Shown piece after piece: positions 15,100-21,230 of a DNA stretch of 43,186 bases (position 1 is the stretch's first letter; each line of letters starts with the position of its first letter). The stretch covers positions 1-43,186 of the forward strand of contig JAZUBT010000029.1 in assembly GCA_045638685.1 (NCBI GenBank), read 5' to 3'. The DNA is from SIG673 sp045638685. Lineage in GTDB: Bacteria > Bacillota > Clostridia > Oscillospirales > CAG-272. The notes under the pieces are model-generated. The model was not told the DNA's origin. It did no database searches and was given only the letters and a program-made list of their open reading frames with translations. Both the position numbers and the translations under genes were made by a program.

Positions 15100-15840
15100 T
15101 TAACTGGTAGCACTAACTAAATAAATTATAAGTGCAACAACGGGGATAACAACTGCCATAATACCTGCCAAGCATCCGAATTTAATTGCTTTATCTTTGA
15201 TTTTTTCTCTTCTCGCATATTCTTCTTTCTGCTTCGCTCTCTCTTCAGCCGCCTTTTCCCGTTCCTCGATAAGCTTAACTTTGGCATTCTTGATTCCTTC
15301 GCTGTGCTTTTGATAAAAAGTAGTGCTTTGATTATAGTCTATTTCATGTTCATTGAGTCGATTTTCGCACACGTACATAACAGAGGCAAACCATTCATTT
15401 TCAACCCTTGCTGTCTTTAAGTATGGTTCGAAAAAATTAAAGTGCTTGATCGGTTTATTAAAGATATTTAACAAATCATTCCCCGCTATAATTTCGGTTG
15501 TGCCATCCATAAACTCTACAGTAATCTTCATAATGTCAACACGGCGGATTGTATCGCATTTCCAAATATCTGTAAATCTGGCGCGAGTAATAGAATCCGG
15601 TGCAATCGGACCGGTGAATTTTTGTGAAACAACGCCTATCCCCTTAACATCGGTAACAACATCGGATACTGCATTGTAGGGAGCATATGTAAACGTTACG
15701 TATTTTATCTCTTTTTCGCTGGCATTGTAAAAATATGTCTCTACACCCAAATACCCAAACTCACTACGGCTTTCCGTATACCAATAACTGTCTTCAACCC
15801 CCTGTCCCCAGCATGAACAAAGTAATTCAATAGATGCCAT
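15100..15840 (-). CDS. Tail-anchored membrane protein with beta-rich N-terminal domain, unknown function
   Basis: A 246-residue protein. Residues 1-130 look like a soluble beta domain with the pattern IKYVTFTYAPYNAVSDVV ... GPIAP ... RVDIMKITVEFMDGTTEII, a signature seen in various Firmicute proteins of unknown role. Residues 130-185 are mixed, with Tyr, His and Asn (HEIDYNQSTTFYQKH). Residues 188-215 are highly charged and likely coiled coil (KLIEEREKAAEERAKQKEEYARREK). Residues 222-243 form one C-terminal hydrophobic segment, and there is no signal peptide, so the bulk should be cytoplasmic and tail-anchored. It is divergent from the XRE gene at 16004 and has a perfect promoter flanked by operator-like sites. 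Codon use is more AT-rich than its neighbours, hinting at acquisition. I cannot name a function. Confidence 0.7.
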   Translation of the reverse strand: MASIELLCSCWGQGVEDSYWYTESRSEFGYLGVETYFYNASEKEIKYVTFTYAPYNAVSDVVTDVKGIGVVSQKFTGPIAPDSITRARFTDIWKCDTIRRVDIMKITVEFMDGTTEIIAGNDLLNIFNKPIKHFNFFEPYLKTARVENEWFASVMYVCENRLNEHEIDYNQSTTFYQKHSEGIKNAKVKLIEEREKAAEERAKQKEEYARREKIKDKAIKFGCLAGIMAVVIPVVALIIYLVSATS

Positions 15841-15880
15841 TTTTATTCTCCTTTTTTAATTCGCCATCGGCTTTTATTGT

Positions 15881-15896
15881 TAACTCTTTTGAGTTA
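15881..15896. promoter_or_regulatory. Operator-like palindrome 1, TAACTC-TTTT-GAGTTA
   Basis: A perfect 6-bp inverted repeat with a 4-base spacer. It lies just downstream of the -10 at 15904-15909 on the minus strand, covering the expected transcription start of the membrane protein gene. Two related sites follow at about 47-50 base intervals. Confidence 0.6.
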
Positions 15897-15903
15897 TACT
15901 TGT

Positions 15904-15932
15904 ATTATACACCATAATTTCTCTGTTGTCAA
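15904..15932 (-). promoter_or_regulatory. Perfect sigma-A promoter of the tail-anchored protein gene
   Basis: TTGACA, 17 bases, TATAAT on the minus strand, both hexamers exact. The -35 overlaps operator-like site 2 and the start region overlaps site 1, an arrangement typical of a strong promoter kept silent by a repressor. Confidence 0.85.
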
Positions 15933-15944
15933 CCCTTTTGGGGT
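15931..15944. promoter_or_regulatory. Operator-like palindrome 2, AACCC-TTTT-GGGGT
   Basis: An imperfect version of site 1 with the same TTTT centre. It overlaps the -35 of the minus-strand promoter. Confidence 0.5.
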
Positions 15945-15977
15945 AATTTTTTGTCGTTATATGCGGTAAAATAAAAT

Positions 15978-15993
15978 TAACCCACAAGAGTTA
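15978..15993. promoter_or_regulatory. Operator-like palindrome 3, TAACCC-ACAA-GAGTTA
   Basis: One mismatch between the arms. It matches site 1 in its outer bases and lies immediately before the ribosome binding site of the XRE gene (AGGAGAGG at 15993-16000), so it could mediate autoregulation. Confidence 0.55.
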
Positions 15994-16003
15994 GGAGAGG
16001 AAT

Positions 16004-16246
16004 ATGAATATAGGAGAAGCAGTCAGGCTACGCATAATAGAATTGTGCGAAAATCACAATATAACGTTAAATAAATTATCAACCGTATGCGGAATCACGC
16101 AATCTACGCTGAATAATATCGTAAGCGGAAGAAATAACTCCACAACCGTTTCTACAATTAAAAAGATCTGCGACGGGCTCGAGCTTAATATTATTGACTT
16201 TTTCAGCTCCCCTCTTTTTGAAAATTTGGAGCAGGAAATTAAATAG
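16004..16246 (+). CDS. XRE-family helix-turn-helix regulator
   Basis: An 80-residue single-domain DNA-binding protein of the Cro/C1 type. The helix-turn-helix is LNKLSTVCGITQSTLNNIVSGRNNS (about residues 23-47), followed by STIKKICDGLELNIIDFF, the usual closing helices. It has no extra domain, so it would act as a dimer binding short palindromes. AGGAGAGG lies just before the ATG. It is divergent from the membrane protein gene, with three similar palindromes in the 163-base gap; it most likely represses that gene and itself. A GAAA-loop hairpin right behind the stop terminates it. Confidence 0.88.
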   Translation: MNIGEAVRLRIIELCENHNITLNKLSTVCGITQSTLNNIVSGRNNSTTVSTIKKICDGLELNIIDFFSSPLFENLEQEIK

Positions 16247-16258
16247 CGGCACTTTTCA

Positions 16259-16276
16259 CGTTAAGGAAACTTAACG
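16259..16276 (+). terminator. Terminator of the XRE gene
   Basis: CGTTAAG and CTTAACG form a 7-bp stem closed by a GAAA tetraloop, followed by CGTTCTTTT. It starts 12 bases after the stop codon. Confidence 0.6.
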
Positions 16277-16286
16277 CGTTCTTTTC

Positions 16287-16518
16287 CCCCGCTCCCCATC
16301 AGAGGAGACACTTTTGAAAAAGCTTTCTCTGAGCACCTCAAGATTTTTTAATATAAAAAAGCCCCAAAAATCCGGAAAACTCTGCGATAGAGCTAACCGT
16401 TTTCGGGGCTTTTTTATTTTAAAGCTTTGGGGTTTCCAAAGGGACTTTTTTAAAAGACTCCTTGGTGGGGAGTGGGGCAAAGCCCCATATCCACACTTCT
16501 CTTTTCGGCAGAGCGGGG
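16287..16518. repeat. Long imperfect inverted repeat (MITE-like or giant hairpin)
   Basis: The left arm (16292-16365) and right arm (16405-16472) are complementary over about 70 bases with small gaps. CTCCCCATCAGAGGAGACAC at the left edge mirrors the strand that reads CTCCCCACCAAGGAGTC from the right. The tip stem AAAAAAGCCCC/GGGGCTTTTTT (16355-16365/16405-16415) is perfect. An outer pair CCCCGCTC/GAGCGGGG lies at 16287-16294 and 16511-16518, and the right side also holds GGGGCAAAGCCCC. It fills the gap between two convergent genes and can terminate both. No coding sequence is seen in it. Confidence 0.65.
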
Positions 16519-16529
16519 AGGGGTATCAA

Positions 16530-17249
16530 TTATAGCGAGGAAAAGAGGAGAAAACCGAAGATCAATATTATATCGTCATCTACTCCCTCGTTTAGCATAA
16601 GCAGTATAAGTCCGCCAAGAAGGAGATCCTCAAGAGAAAAGGAGCAGTCTCTTAAACTCACGGCAGGGGTGCGTTTAAAACAATGCGTTTCCGCGTTTAG
16701 ACGCAGTAAGCTTCTTTTATGAGGACGGCTTCTGCGCCTTTCTTTTTCATTACCCCTTTCTTCGTCGCACTCCTTTTTACAGGCGTCGTTTTCGGCATTT
16801 TCGCGTAAGCTATCACAGTTTTCTGTATCTTCAAAAGCAGCGTTTTTCTGATAATCTGTATATGCTATGCCCTTTTTGCGCCCTTCGGCTACCGTTTCTT
16901 CGCATAGGACGTCATAAAGCTGCTCTTTTTGTTTTTCGCACACAGGGGTATCGGTTTTATCTTCACCGTCGCGCCAAAGACTCGGTGTTATTTTCGTTGC
17001 CACCTTGAATTTTTTGGTGTGGATTTGAGCGCGGCTCGGAGAGATGTGTGCGGTTGAATGAGCGTCCCCGCACGGCTCCTCACGAACTGTTTTGGCGTTG
17101 TCGTTTTCCCGTAAAATAGCCGTTCCGGAGTACCCTTCCGGTATTTCGTTTTCGGTTAAAACCTTGCGCGGTGGCGATGTGTTAAACGGTTGTTCGGGAG
17201 GCGAGAATTCCTTTTTATTTTCCTGCCTCGGGTAACTTCGGGTGTACAA
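16530..17249 (-). CDS. Unknown protein with charged body and hydrophobic C-terminal tail
   Basis: About 239 residues, not recognised. The body is polar and low in hydrophobics, rich in Glu, Lys, Arg and Thr with scattered cysteines (DACKKECDEERGNEKERRRSRPHKRS). The last 36 residues are a striking hydrophobic block interrupted by an acidic cluster: FSLEDLLLGGLILLMLNEG, then VDDDIILIFGFLLF. Such a leucine-rich tail with a central acidic patch recurs in clostridial proteins of unknown role. The start is probably TTG 17249, preceded by AAAGGAAGG; the upstream ATG at 17267 has no ribosome binding site. It is third in a minus-strand cluster with the genes at 17329 and 17711, about 79 bases behind the second. 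Confidence 0.55.
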   Translation of the reverse strand: MYTRSYPRQENKKEFSPPEQPFNTSPPRKVLTENEIPEGYSGTAILRENDNAKTVREEPCGDAHSTAHISPSRAQIHTKKFKVATKITPSLWRDGEDKTDTPVCEKQKEQLYDVLCEETVAEGRKKGIAYTDYQKNAAFEDTENCDSLRENAENDACKKECDEERGNEKERRRSRPHKRSLLRLNAETHCFKRTPAVSLRDCSFSLEDLLLGGLILLMLNEGVDDDIILIFGFLLFSSL

Positions 17250-17328
17250 TATATCCCTTCCTTTCATTTTATTTTTTGAAATCGTTGACTAAGGGGTAGA
17301 TTAATAGGGGTTTTTCGGTGTTAGCTCA

Positions 17329-17703
17329 TCAGCTTAATTTCGAAAGAAGCTTTGTAAGCTCACCAAGCTCGGAAAGCTTTAAAAGCTTAATAACAAGGTC
17401 AAGCCTTTCCCTTCTTTTTTCGCTTAAAAACGGCTTTACGGCATTAAGAAGCGCTATTCGGTTTTTTACGTCCTCCTTGCTTCCAAACGGGGTTAGCTCA
17501 TGTTTTTCCGAAGGCGCTTCCCTCGTTTCGTTTTTTGCGCCCAAAAGACCGAGAAGCGCACCCACGTCAAGCGGCTTAGGCTCGGGAGGTGGTGGTTTTT
17601 TATTTATGTTCTCCATTATGCTTCCTATCGCGGAAAGCGCTGCGGGATTTTGACTTAAAGCGCCTATAATAGCGCTTAAATCTCCAAGCTGGGTGTTATC
17701 CAT
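17329..17703 (-). CDS. Unknown small protein with Pro-rich linker and helical ends
   Basis: A 124-residue protein, not recognised. Residues 1-35 are a small hydrophobic helical segment (LSAIIGALSQNPAALSAIGSIMENI). A PPPPEPKP linker follows at about residue 37, then GALLGLLGAK. The C-terminal half is a charged helical region (FLSEKRRERLDLVIKLLKLSELGELTKLLSKL). The AAAAGGTGAT ribosome binding site overlaps the stop codon of the gene at 17711, so translation of the two is probably coupled. No signal peptide or long membrane segment is present. Confidence 0.7.
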   Translation of the reverse strand: MDNTQLGDLSAIIGALSQNPAALSAIGSIMENINKKPPPPEPKPLDVGALLGLLGAKNETREAPSEKHELTPFGSKEDVKNRIALLNAVKPFLSEKRRERLDLVIKLLKLSELGELTKLLSKLS

Positions 17704-17710
17704 GATGCGA

Positions 17711-17953
17711 TCACCTTTTTTTCAGATTTTGAATAGCTTTTTCAGCATTCGTCGTGCCTATTGCCGAAAGAAGCGCGGCGATTTCGGAGTCTCCGAGAGA
17801 GGAAAGCTTTTTACGAAGCGACGGAATATCGTCGGTAAGAGCGCGGACGGAGGAGGGCGCAATTCCCGCCGCGGCGGATATAGAAAGAATAAGCGTGGAA
17901 AGCTCGCTGTCGCTAAGAGCGCCAAGACGCTCTTTAAGTCCGTTTTTTGCCAT
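17711..17953 (-). CDS. Unknown small helical protein
   Basis: An 80-residue protein, not recognised. It contains two similar halves: RLGALSDSELSTLILSISAAAG and KLSSLGDSEIAALLSAIG, suggesting an internal duplication of an L-x-x-L-x-D-S-E-h-x-x-L helix-loop unit. The partner at 17329 also has a repeated leucine pattern. AGGAAATG lies 8 bases before the ATG. It is the first gene of a tightly packed cluster (7-base gap to the next). Confidence 0.7.
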   Translation of the reverse strand: MAKNGLKERLGALSDSELSTLILSISAAAGIAPSSVRALTDDIPSLRKKLSSLGDSEIAALLSAIGTTNAEKAIQNLKKR

Positions 17954-18008
17954 AATATCATTTCCTTTCCTACTAATTGGTTTTCCTTATTATTTTATGT
18001 GAAAAGCT

Positions 18009-18057
18009 AAAAAATGCTACCGACCCTTGCCTTAACCTTTCGGGTGGCAGGCGGAGC
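18009..18057 (-). terminator. Second folded element with poly-T end, minus strand
   Basis: On the minus strand GCTCCG..CGGTAGC encloses CCTGCC/GGCAAGG and an ACC-CGAAA-GGT tip, then ATTTTTT. It looks like a terminator with a branched stem or a small structured RNA between the RNA at 18066-18278 and the gene at 17953. Confidence 0.45.
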
Positions 18058-18065
18058 TTACGGCA

Positions 18066-18278
18066 AAAACAAAACGGGTGCTGCCAAAAGGCAACACCCG
18101 TTTCCCGCAATGCCGTGTATGAAATTAATGAAAACCCTGCTCTCGCAAGGCGGTGCCCTGTCGCTCGCTTTGGGCTACCAGCGTCTCGTACTCCCCGTGA
18201 ACATAAGCAGGGGGAGGGAGGAGGTCTGCACTCCTACGGGCGAACCCGAGCTCCTTTTAATTCTTGTAGGTTCCACTT
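18066..18278 (-). ncRNA. Structured non-coding RNA, possibly 6S RNA
   Basis: About 210 bases with strong potential structure and a clear terminator on the minus strand: CGGGTGTTGCC/GGCAGCACCCG with a 4-base loop, then TTTTGTTTTT (18066-18103). Upstream elements are CCCTGC (18207-18212) pairing with GCAGGG (18135-18140), a C(TTCG)G-capped hairpin CGGGTTCGCCCG, CTCCCC/GGGGAG, and GCCC/GGGC. ATGTTCAC next to the closing stem recalls the ATGTTCGC near the 5' side of 6S RNA. Signatures of SRP RNA, tmRNA and RNase P RNA are missing. A long rod with an internal bubble and this length fit 6S, but no search could be run. The 5' end is a guess; no good promoter was found. Confidence 0.5.
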
Positions 18279-18297
18279 AAAAAGCATATCACGCATA

Positions 18298-18314
18298 GGT
18301 TACCTCGGGTAACC
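18298..18314. repeat. Perfect 7-bp inverted repeat
   Basis: GGTTACC-TCG-GGTAACC lies just upstream of the putative RNA gene. It could be an operator or part of a terminator for the DUF1292 gene. The rest of 18315-18424 shows nothing recognisable. Confidence 0.5.
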
Positions 18315-18424
18315 CTTTACAATGCAGGACAGTAATTCGTTTAAATGCTTTCGCGTTTCAAACGTCCTTACGATATTATTTTCCCCTACTATCTTTCGGT
18401 TATTACCGGTAAATGCTGGGTAAC

Positions 18425-18721
18425 TTATTTGTCGTAATCCTCTTCACCGAAAAGCATGTCGTCGAACATATCGGCGATTTTGTCAAACTCGTCATCGTCG
18501 TCGATTGTTTCGAAAATTTCCTCTCCGTTTTCGTCGGTTTTTATTTTGAGGATTACGTACTCGTCGGAATCCTCGTCGCAGGGCGCGAGAGCAACGTACG
18601 TTACTCCGTCAACAACGTTTGAGCCGATAAGCTCGAAATCCGTTTCTACTCCTTCCTCGTCGGTTAAGGTGTATATCTCAACCTCTTCTTCGTCTAAGGG
18701 TAAGTTCTTTTCTTCAGCCAT
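18425..18721 (-). CDS. DUF1292 family protein
   Basis: A 98-residue, very acidic protein (more than a third Asp and Glu) of the DUF1292/YrzB family, small cytoplasmic proteins of unknown function common in Firmicutes. The conserved core is VEIYTLTDEEGVETDFELIGSNVVDGVTYVALAPCDEDSDEYVILKIK (about residues 13-62). The C-terminus is an acidic tail (EDYDK). CGGAGG lies 8 bases before the ATG and a promoter at 18767-18795 serves it alone. Confidence 0.88.
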   Translation of the reverse strand: MAEEKNLPLDEEEVEIYTLTDEEGVETDFELIGSNVVDGVTYVALAPCDEDSDEYVILKIKTDENGEEIFETIDDDDEFDKIADMFDDMLFGEEDYDK

Positions 18722-18766
18722 CTGTCTATCCTCCGTAAAATTAATTTGTTTTATTTCTTTGATTAT

Positions 18767-18795
18767 ATTTTATACTATTACGTTCATTTTGTCAA
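18767..18795 (-). promoter_or_regulatory. Promoter of the DUF1292 gene
   Basis: TTGACA, 17 bases, TAAAAT on the minus strand, about 45 bases before the start codon. Confidence 0.75.
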
Positions 18796-18897
18796 TATGA
18801 AACCTACAGAAATAAAGTTAAAATTTTTTCAAAAAGCCAAAAATACATCGGAAAATTTAAAAATTTTTACTATTATTATTATTTTTAAAAAATATAC

Positions 18898-18926
18898 TTG
18901 AAAAAAGACAACATTTATGCTATAAT
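18898..18926 (+). promoter_or_regulatory. Promoter of cysE and probably cysS
   Basis: TTGAAA, 17 bases, TATAAT on the plus strand. The leader of about 60 bases then leads to the GTG start at 18994, which rules out the longer in-frame start at 18898 that would overlap the promoter. No T-box specifier structure is visible in the short leader. Confidence 0.8.
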
Positions 18927-18993
18927 TATATGTAACCAATTTTTTAATGTTAAATATTGCATATTAATTACATCGCGCAAGGAGAAAAACACG

Positions 18994-19713
18994 GTGAGCG
19001 ATAGCAAAGAAATAAAGAAAAAAGGAATAAGAGCGTCAATCAGAGGCTGCATTGATGAGCTAAAGGACGACGTAAGAGCGGTTAAGGAGCGAGATCCCGC
19101 CGCGAAAAGCACGCTTGAGGTAATGCTTACCTATTCCGGACTTCACGCGGTAGTCGCGTACAGAATTTCACATAAGCTCTATAAGAAAAAGCTGTTTTTG
19201 CCGGCAAGAATAGTCAGCCAGTCGGCTAGGTTTCTTACCGGTATAGAAATCCACCCCGGAGCAACAATCGGAAAAGGTCTTTTCATTGACCACGGAAGCG
19301 GAGTAGTTATCGGAGAGACGGCGGAGATAGGAGACAACTGTACACTGTATCAGGGAGTTACTCTCGGAGGAACGGGTAAGGACGTCGGAAAGAGACACCC
19401 CACTCTCGGAAACAACGTTATGGTAGGCTCGGGAGCAAAAATTCTCGGCCCGTTTAAGATAGGCGACAATTCAAAGGTTGCGGCGAACGCCGTGGTTCTT
19501 AAGGAAATTCCGCCGAACTGTACGGCGGTCGGAATACCGGCAAAGGTTGTTAAAATGGGAGAAAAGAAGATTCCGCAGAGCGACCTTGACCAGATTCATA
19601 TTCCCGACCCCGTAGCGCAGGAGCTTAAAGCAATGAAGGATAAGATTACTAAGCTTGAGAAAAAAATAAAAAGTCAGGAAAAACAGCAAAAAGACGCGCC
19701 CAGAAAGGAATAA
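18994..19713 (+). CDS. cysE: Serine O-acetyltransferase
   Basis: Makes O-acetylserine from serine and acetyl-CoA, the first step of cysteine synthesis. The 239-residue protein has an N-terminal helical region (residues 1-70) and a left-handed beta-helix of hexapeptide repeats: GIEIHPGATIGKGLFIDHGSGVVIGETAEIGDNCTLYQGVTLGG, with the active-site histidines of that motif, then GNNVMVGSGAKILGPFKIGDNSKVAANAVV. The C-terminus is a lysine-rich charged helix (TKLEKKIKSQEKQQK). The start is GTG 18994, preceded by AAGGAG; the upstream in-frame codons lie in the promoter. cysS follows after only 6 bases, linking cysteine supply to cysteinyl-tRNA charging. Confidence 0.93.
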   Translation: MSDSKEIKKKGIRASIRGCIDELKDDVRAVKERDPAAKSTLEVMLTYSGLHAVVAYRISHKLYKKKLFLPARIVSQSARFLTGIEIHPGATIGKGLFIDHGSGVVIGETAEIGDNCTLYQGVTLGGTGKDVGKRHPTLGNNVMVGSGAKILGPFKIGDNSKVAANAVVLKEIPPNCTAVGIPAKVVKMGEKKIPQSDLDQIHIPDPVAQELKAMKDKITKLEKKIKSQEKQQKDAPRKE

Positions 19714-19719
19714 ACCGAA

Positions 19720-21117
19720 ATGAAAGTATATAATACCGAAACAAGAGTAAAAGAGGAGCTGGTGCCTCTCACTGAGGGAAAAATAAAGATGTACGCCTGC
19801 GGTCCTACGGTATATAACTATTTCCATATAGGAAACGCGAGATGCTTCGTTGTTTTCGATATGCTCCGCAGATACCTCAGATACAGAGGCTATGACGTAA
19901 CCTTCGTTCAGAACTTTACCGATATTGACGATAAAATGATAAAGAAGGCAAACGAGGAGGGAACCACCGTTAAGGAGGTTGCCGAGAGATACATTGAGGA
20001 GTATTTTAAGGATGCCAAGGGGCTTGGAATAGAGCCCGCGACGGTACATCCCCACGCTACCGATAACATCGAAGGAATTATCGACATCATTTCCGCGCTT
20101 ATTGAAAAGGGACACGCTTATAAAACCGACGACGGTGTTTATTTCCGTACGGGAAGCTATAAGCAGTACGGCAAGCTTTCACACATGAACCGCGATGACC
20201 TTGAGGCAGGAGCCAGAATAGAGGTTGACAGTGGAAAAGAGGATCCGCTTGACTTTGCGCTCTGGAAGGCAAAAAAGCCCGGCGAACCGTTCTGGGATTC
20301 CCCCTTCGGAGAGGGCCGTCCCGGTTGGCATATCGAATGCAGCGCGATGAGCCGCAGATACCTTGGAGAAAGCATTGATATTCACTGCGGAGGACAGGAC
20401 TTAACCTTCCCCCACCACGAAAACGAAATAGCGCAGTCGGAATGCTGCTCGGGTAAGCAGTTCGTTAAATATTGGATGCATAACGGATATATAAACGTTG
20501 ACAATCAGAAGATGTCGAAATCTCTCGGAAACTTCTTTACTGTGCGCGATGCGGCGGCGAAGTTCGGCTATCTTCCGATAAGATTTTTCCTTCTCTCGGC
20601 GCATTACCGCACCCCGGTTAATTTCTCTGCCGAGACATTAGAGGCGGCGAAAAACGCGCTTGAAAGAATATTCAACGCAAAGGAAAGCCTTGAGTTTTAC
20701 GCGGCAAACGCTCCTACGGGCGAGGCCACCGAGACGGTAAAGGCAAAGCTTGACGCTCATAAGGAAAAATTTGTAACCGTTATGGACGACGACTTTAACA
20801 CCGCTGACGGAACGGCTACAATATTCGAGCTTGTAAGCGACGTTTTCTCTTTTATTAAGGACGGCATAAGCAAGGCGGATGCCGAGGCGGCTCTTTCGCT
20901 TCTTGACGAGCTCTGCGGACTTATGGGTTACGTAAAGGAAAAGAAAGAGGACGACGGAGAGCTTGTAACCTACGTCGAGGAGCAGATAAGACTTCGCGCC
21001 GAGGCGAAAAAGGCTAAAAACTATGCCGAGGCGGACAGAATAAGAGCCGAGCTTGCTGAAAAAGGAATAACTCTTACCGATACCAAAGAGGGAACAAAAT
21101 ATTCTATAAACAGCTAA
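19720..21117 (+). CDS. cysS: Cysteine-tRNA ligase
   Basis: Charges tRNA-Cys with cysteine. The 465-residue length is normal. The class I signatures are the HIGH variant HIGN (residues 36-39) and KMSKS (about 264-268), with Cys27 in MYACGPTVYNY and the downstream GWHIECSAM and HCGGQDLTFPHHENEIAQSE segments supplying the zinc ligands. The C-terminal helical tRNA-binding part ends with RAEAKKAKNYAEADRIRAELAEKGITLTDTKEGTKY, the conserved end of the family. It begins 6 bases behind cysE, with its ribosome binding site inside the cysE end, so the two are co-transcribed. Confidence 0.97.
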   Translation: MKVYNTETRVKEELVPLTEGKIKMYACGPTVYNYFHIGNARCFVVFDMLRRYLRYRGYDVTFVQNFTDIDDKMIKKANEEGTTVKEVAERYIEEYFKDAKGLGIEPATVHPHATDNIEGIIDIISALIEKGHAYKTDDGVYFRTGSYKQYGKLSHMNRDDLEAGARIEVDSGKEDPLDFALWKAKKPGEPFWDSPFGEGRPGWHIECSAMSRRYLGESIDIHCGGQDLTFPHHENEIAQSECCSGKQFVKYWMHNGYINVDNQKMSKSLGNFFTVRDAAAKFGYLPIRFFLLSAHYRTPVNFSAETLEAAKNALERIFNAKESLEFYAANAPTGEATETVKAKLDAHKEKFVTVMDDDFNTADGTATIFELVSDVFSFIKDGISKADAEAALSLLDELCGLMGYVKEKKEDDGELVTYVEEQIRLRAEAKKAKNYAEADRIRAELAEKGITLTDTKEGTKYSINS

Positions 21118-21147
21118 GCACAGCTGTCAAATCGGACGGTAAAAGCA

Positions 21148-21170
21148 ACCGTTTTTAAAAAACGGACGAA
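21148..21170 (+). terminator. A/T-rich hairpin between cysS and glyA
   Basis: AACCGTTTTT and AAAAAACGG form a small stem in the 113-base gap. It is a weak terminator or processing site; glyA may still be transcribed from upstream, as no promoter was found. Confidence 0.35.
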
Positions 21171-21230
21171 AACGGAGCCTTTTAAAACAGTTTAACTATT
21201 AAGAAATTAAATTTAAGGAGATATAAAATA

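Noticed and set aside
15100..16246. Classical type II toxin-antitoxin pair
   Set aside because: The genes are divergent rather than co-transcribed and the membrane protein lacks any known toxin fold; a toxin-like role remains open but is not claimed.
16462..16722. Plus-strand 86-codon ORF
   Set aside because: It crosses the inverted repeat and lies against the minus-strand gene at 16530; it has no coding features.
18014..18280. Plus-strand 88-codon ORF
   Set aside because: It overlaps strong RNA secondary structure and a terminator, its product has no protein-like features, and no ribosome binding site precedes it.
18898..18993. 32-codon N-terminal extension of cysE
   Set aside because: The extension starts on the -35 box of a consensus promoter; the GTG at 18994 has AAGGAG and agrees with family length.
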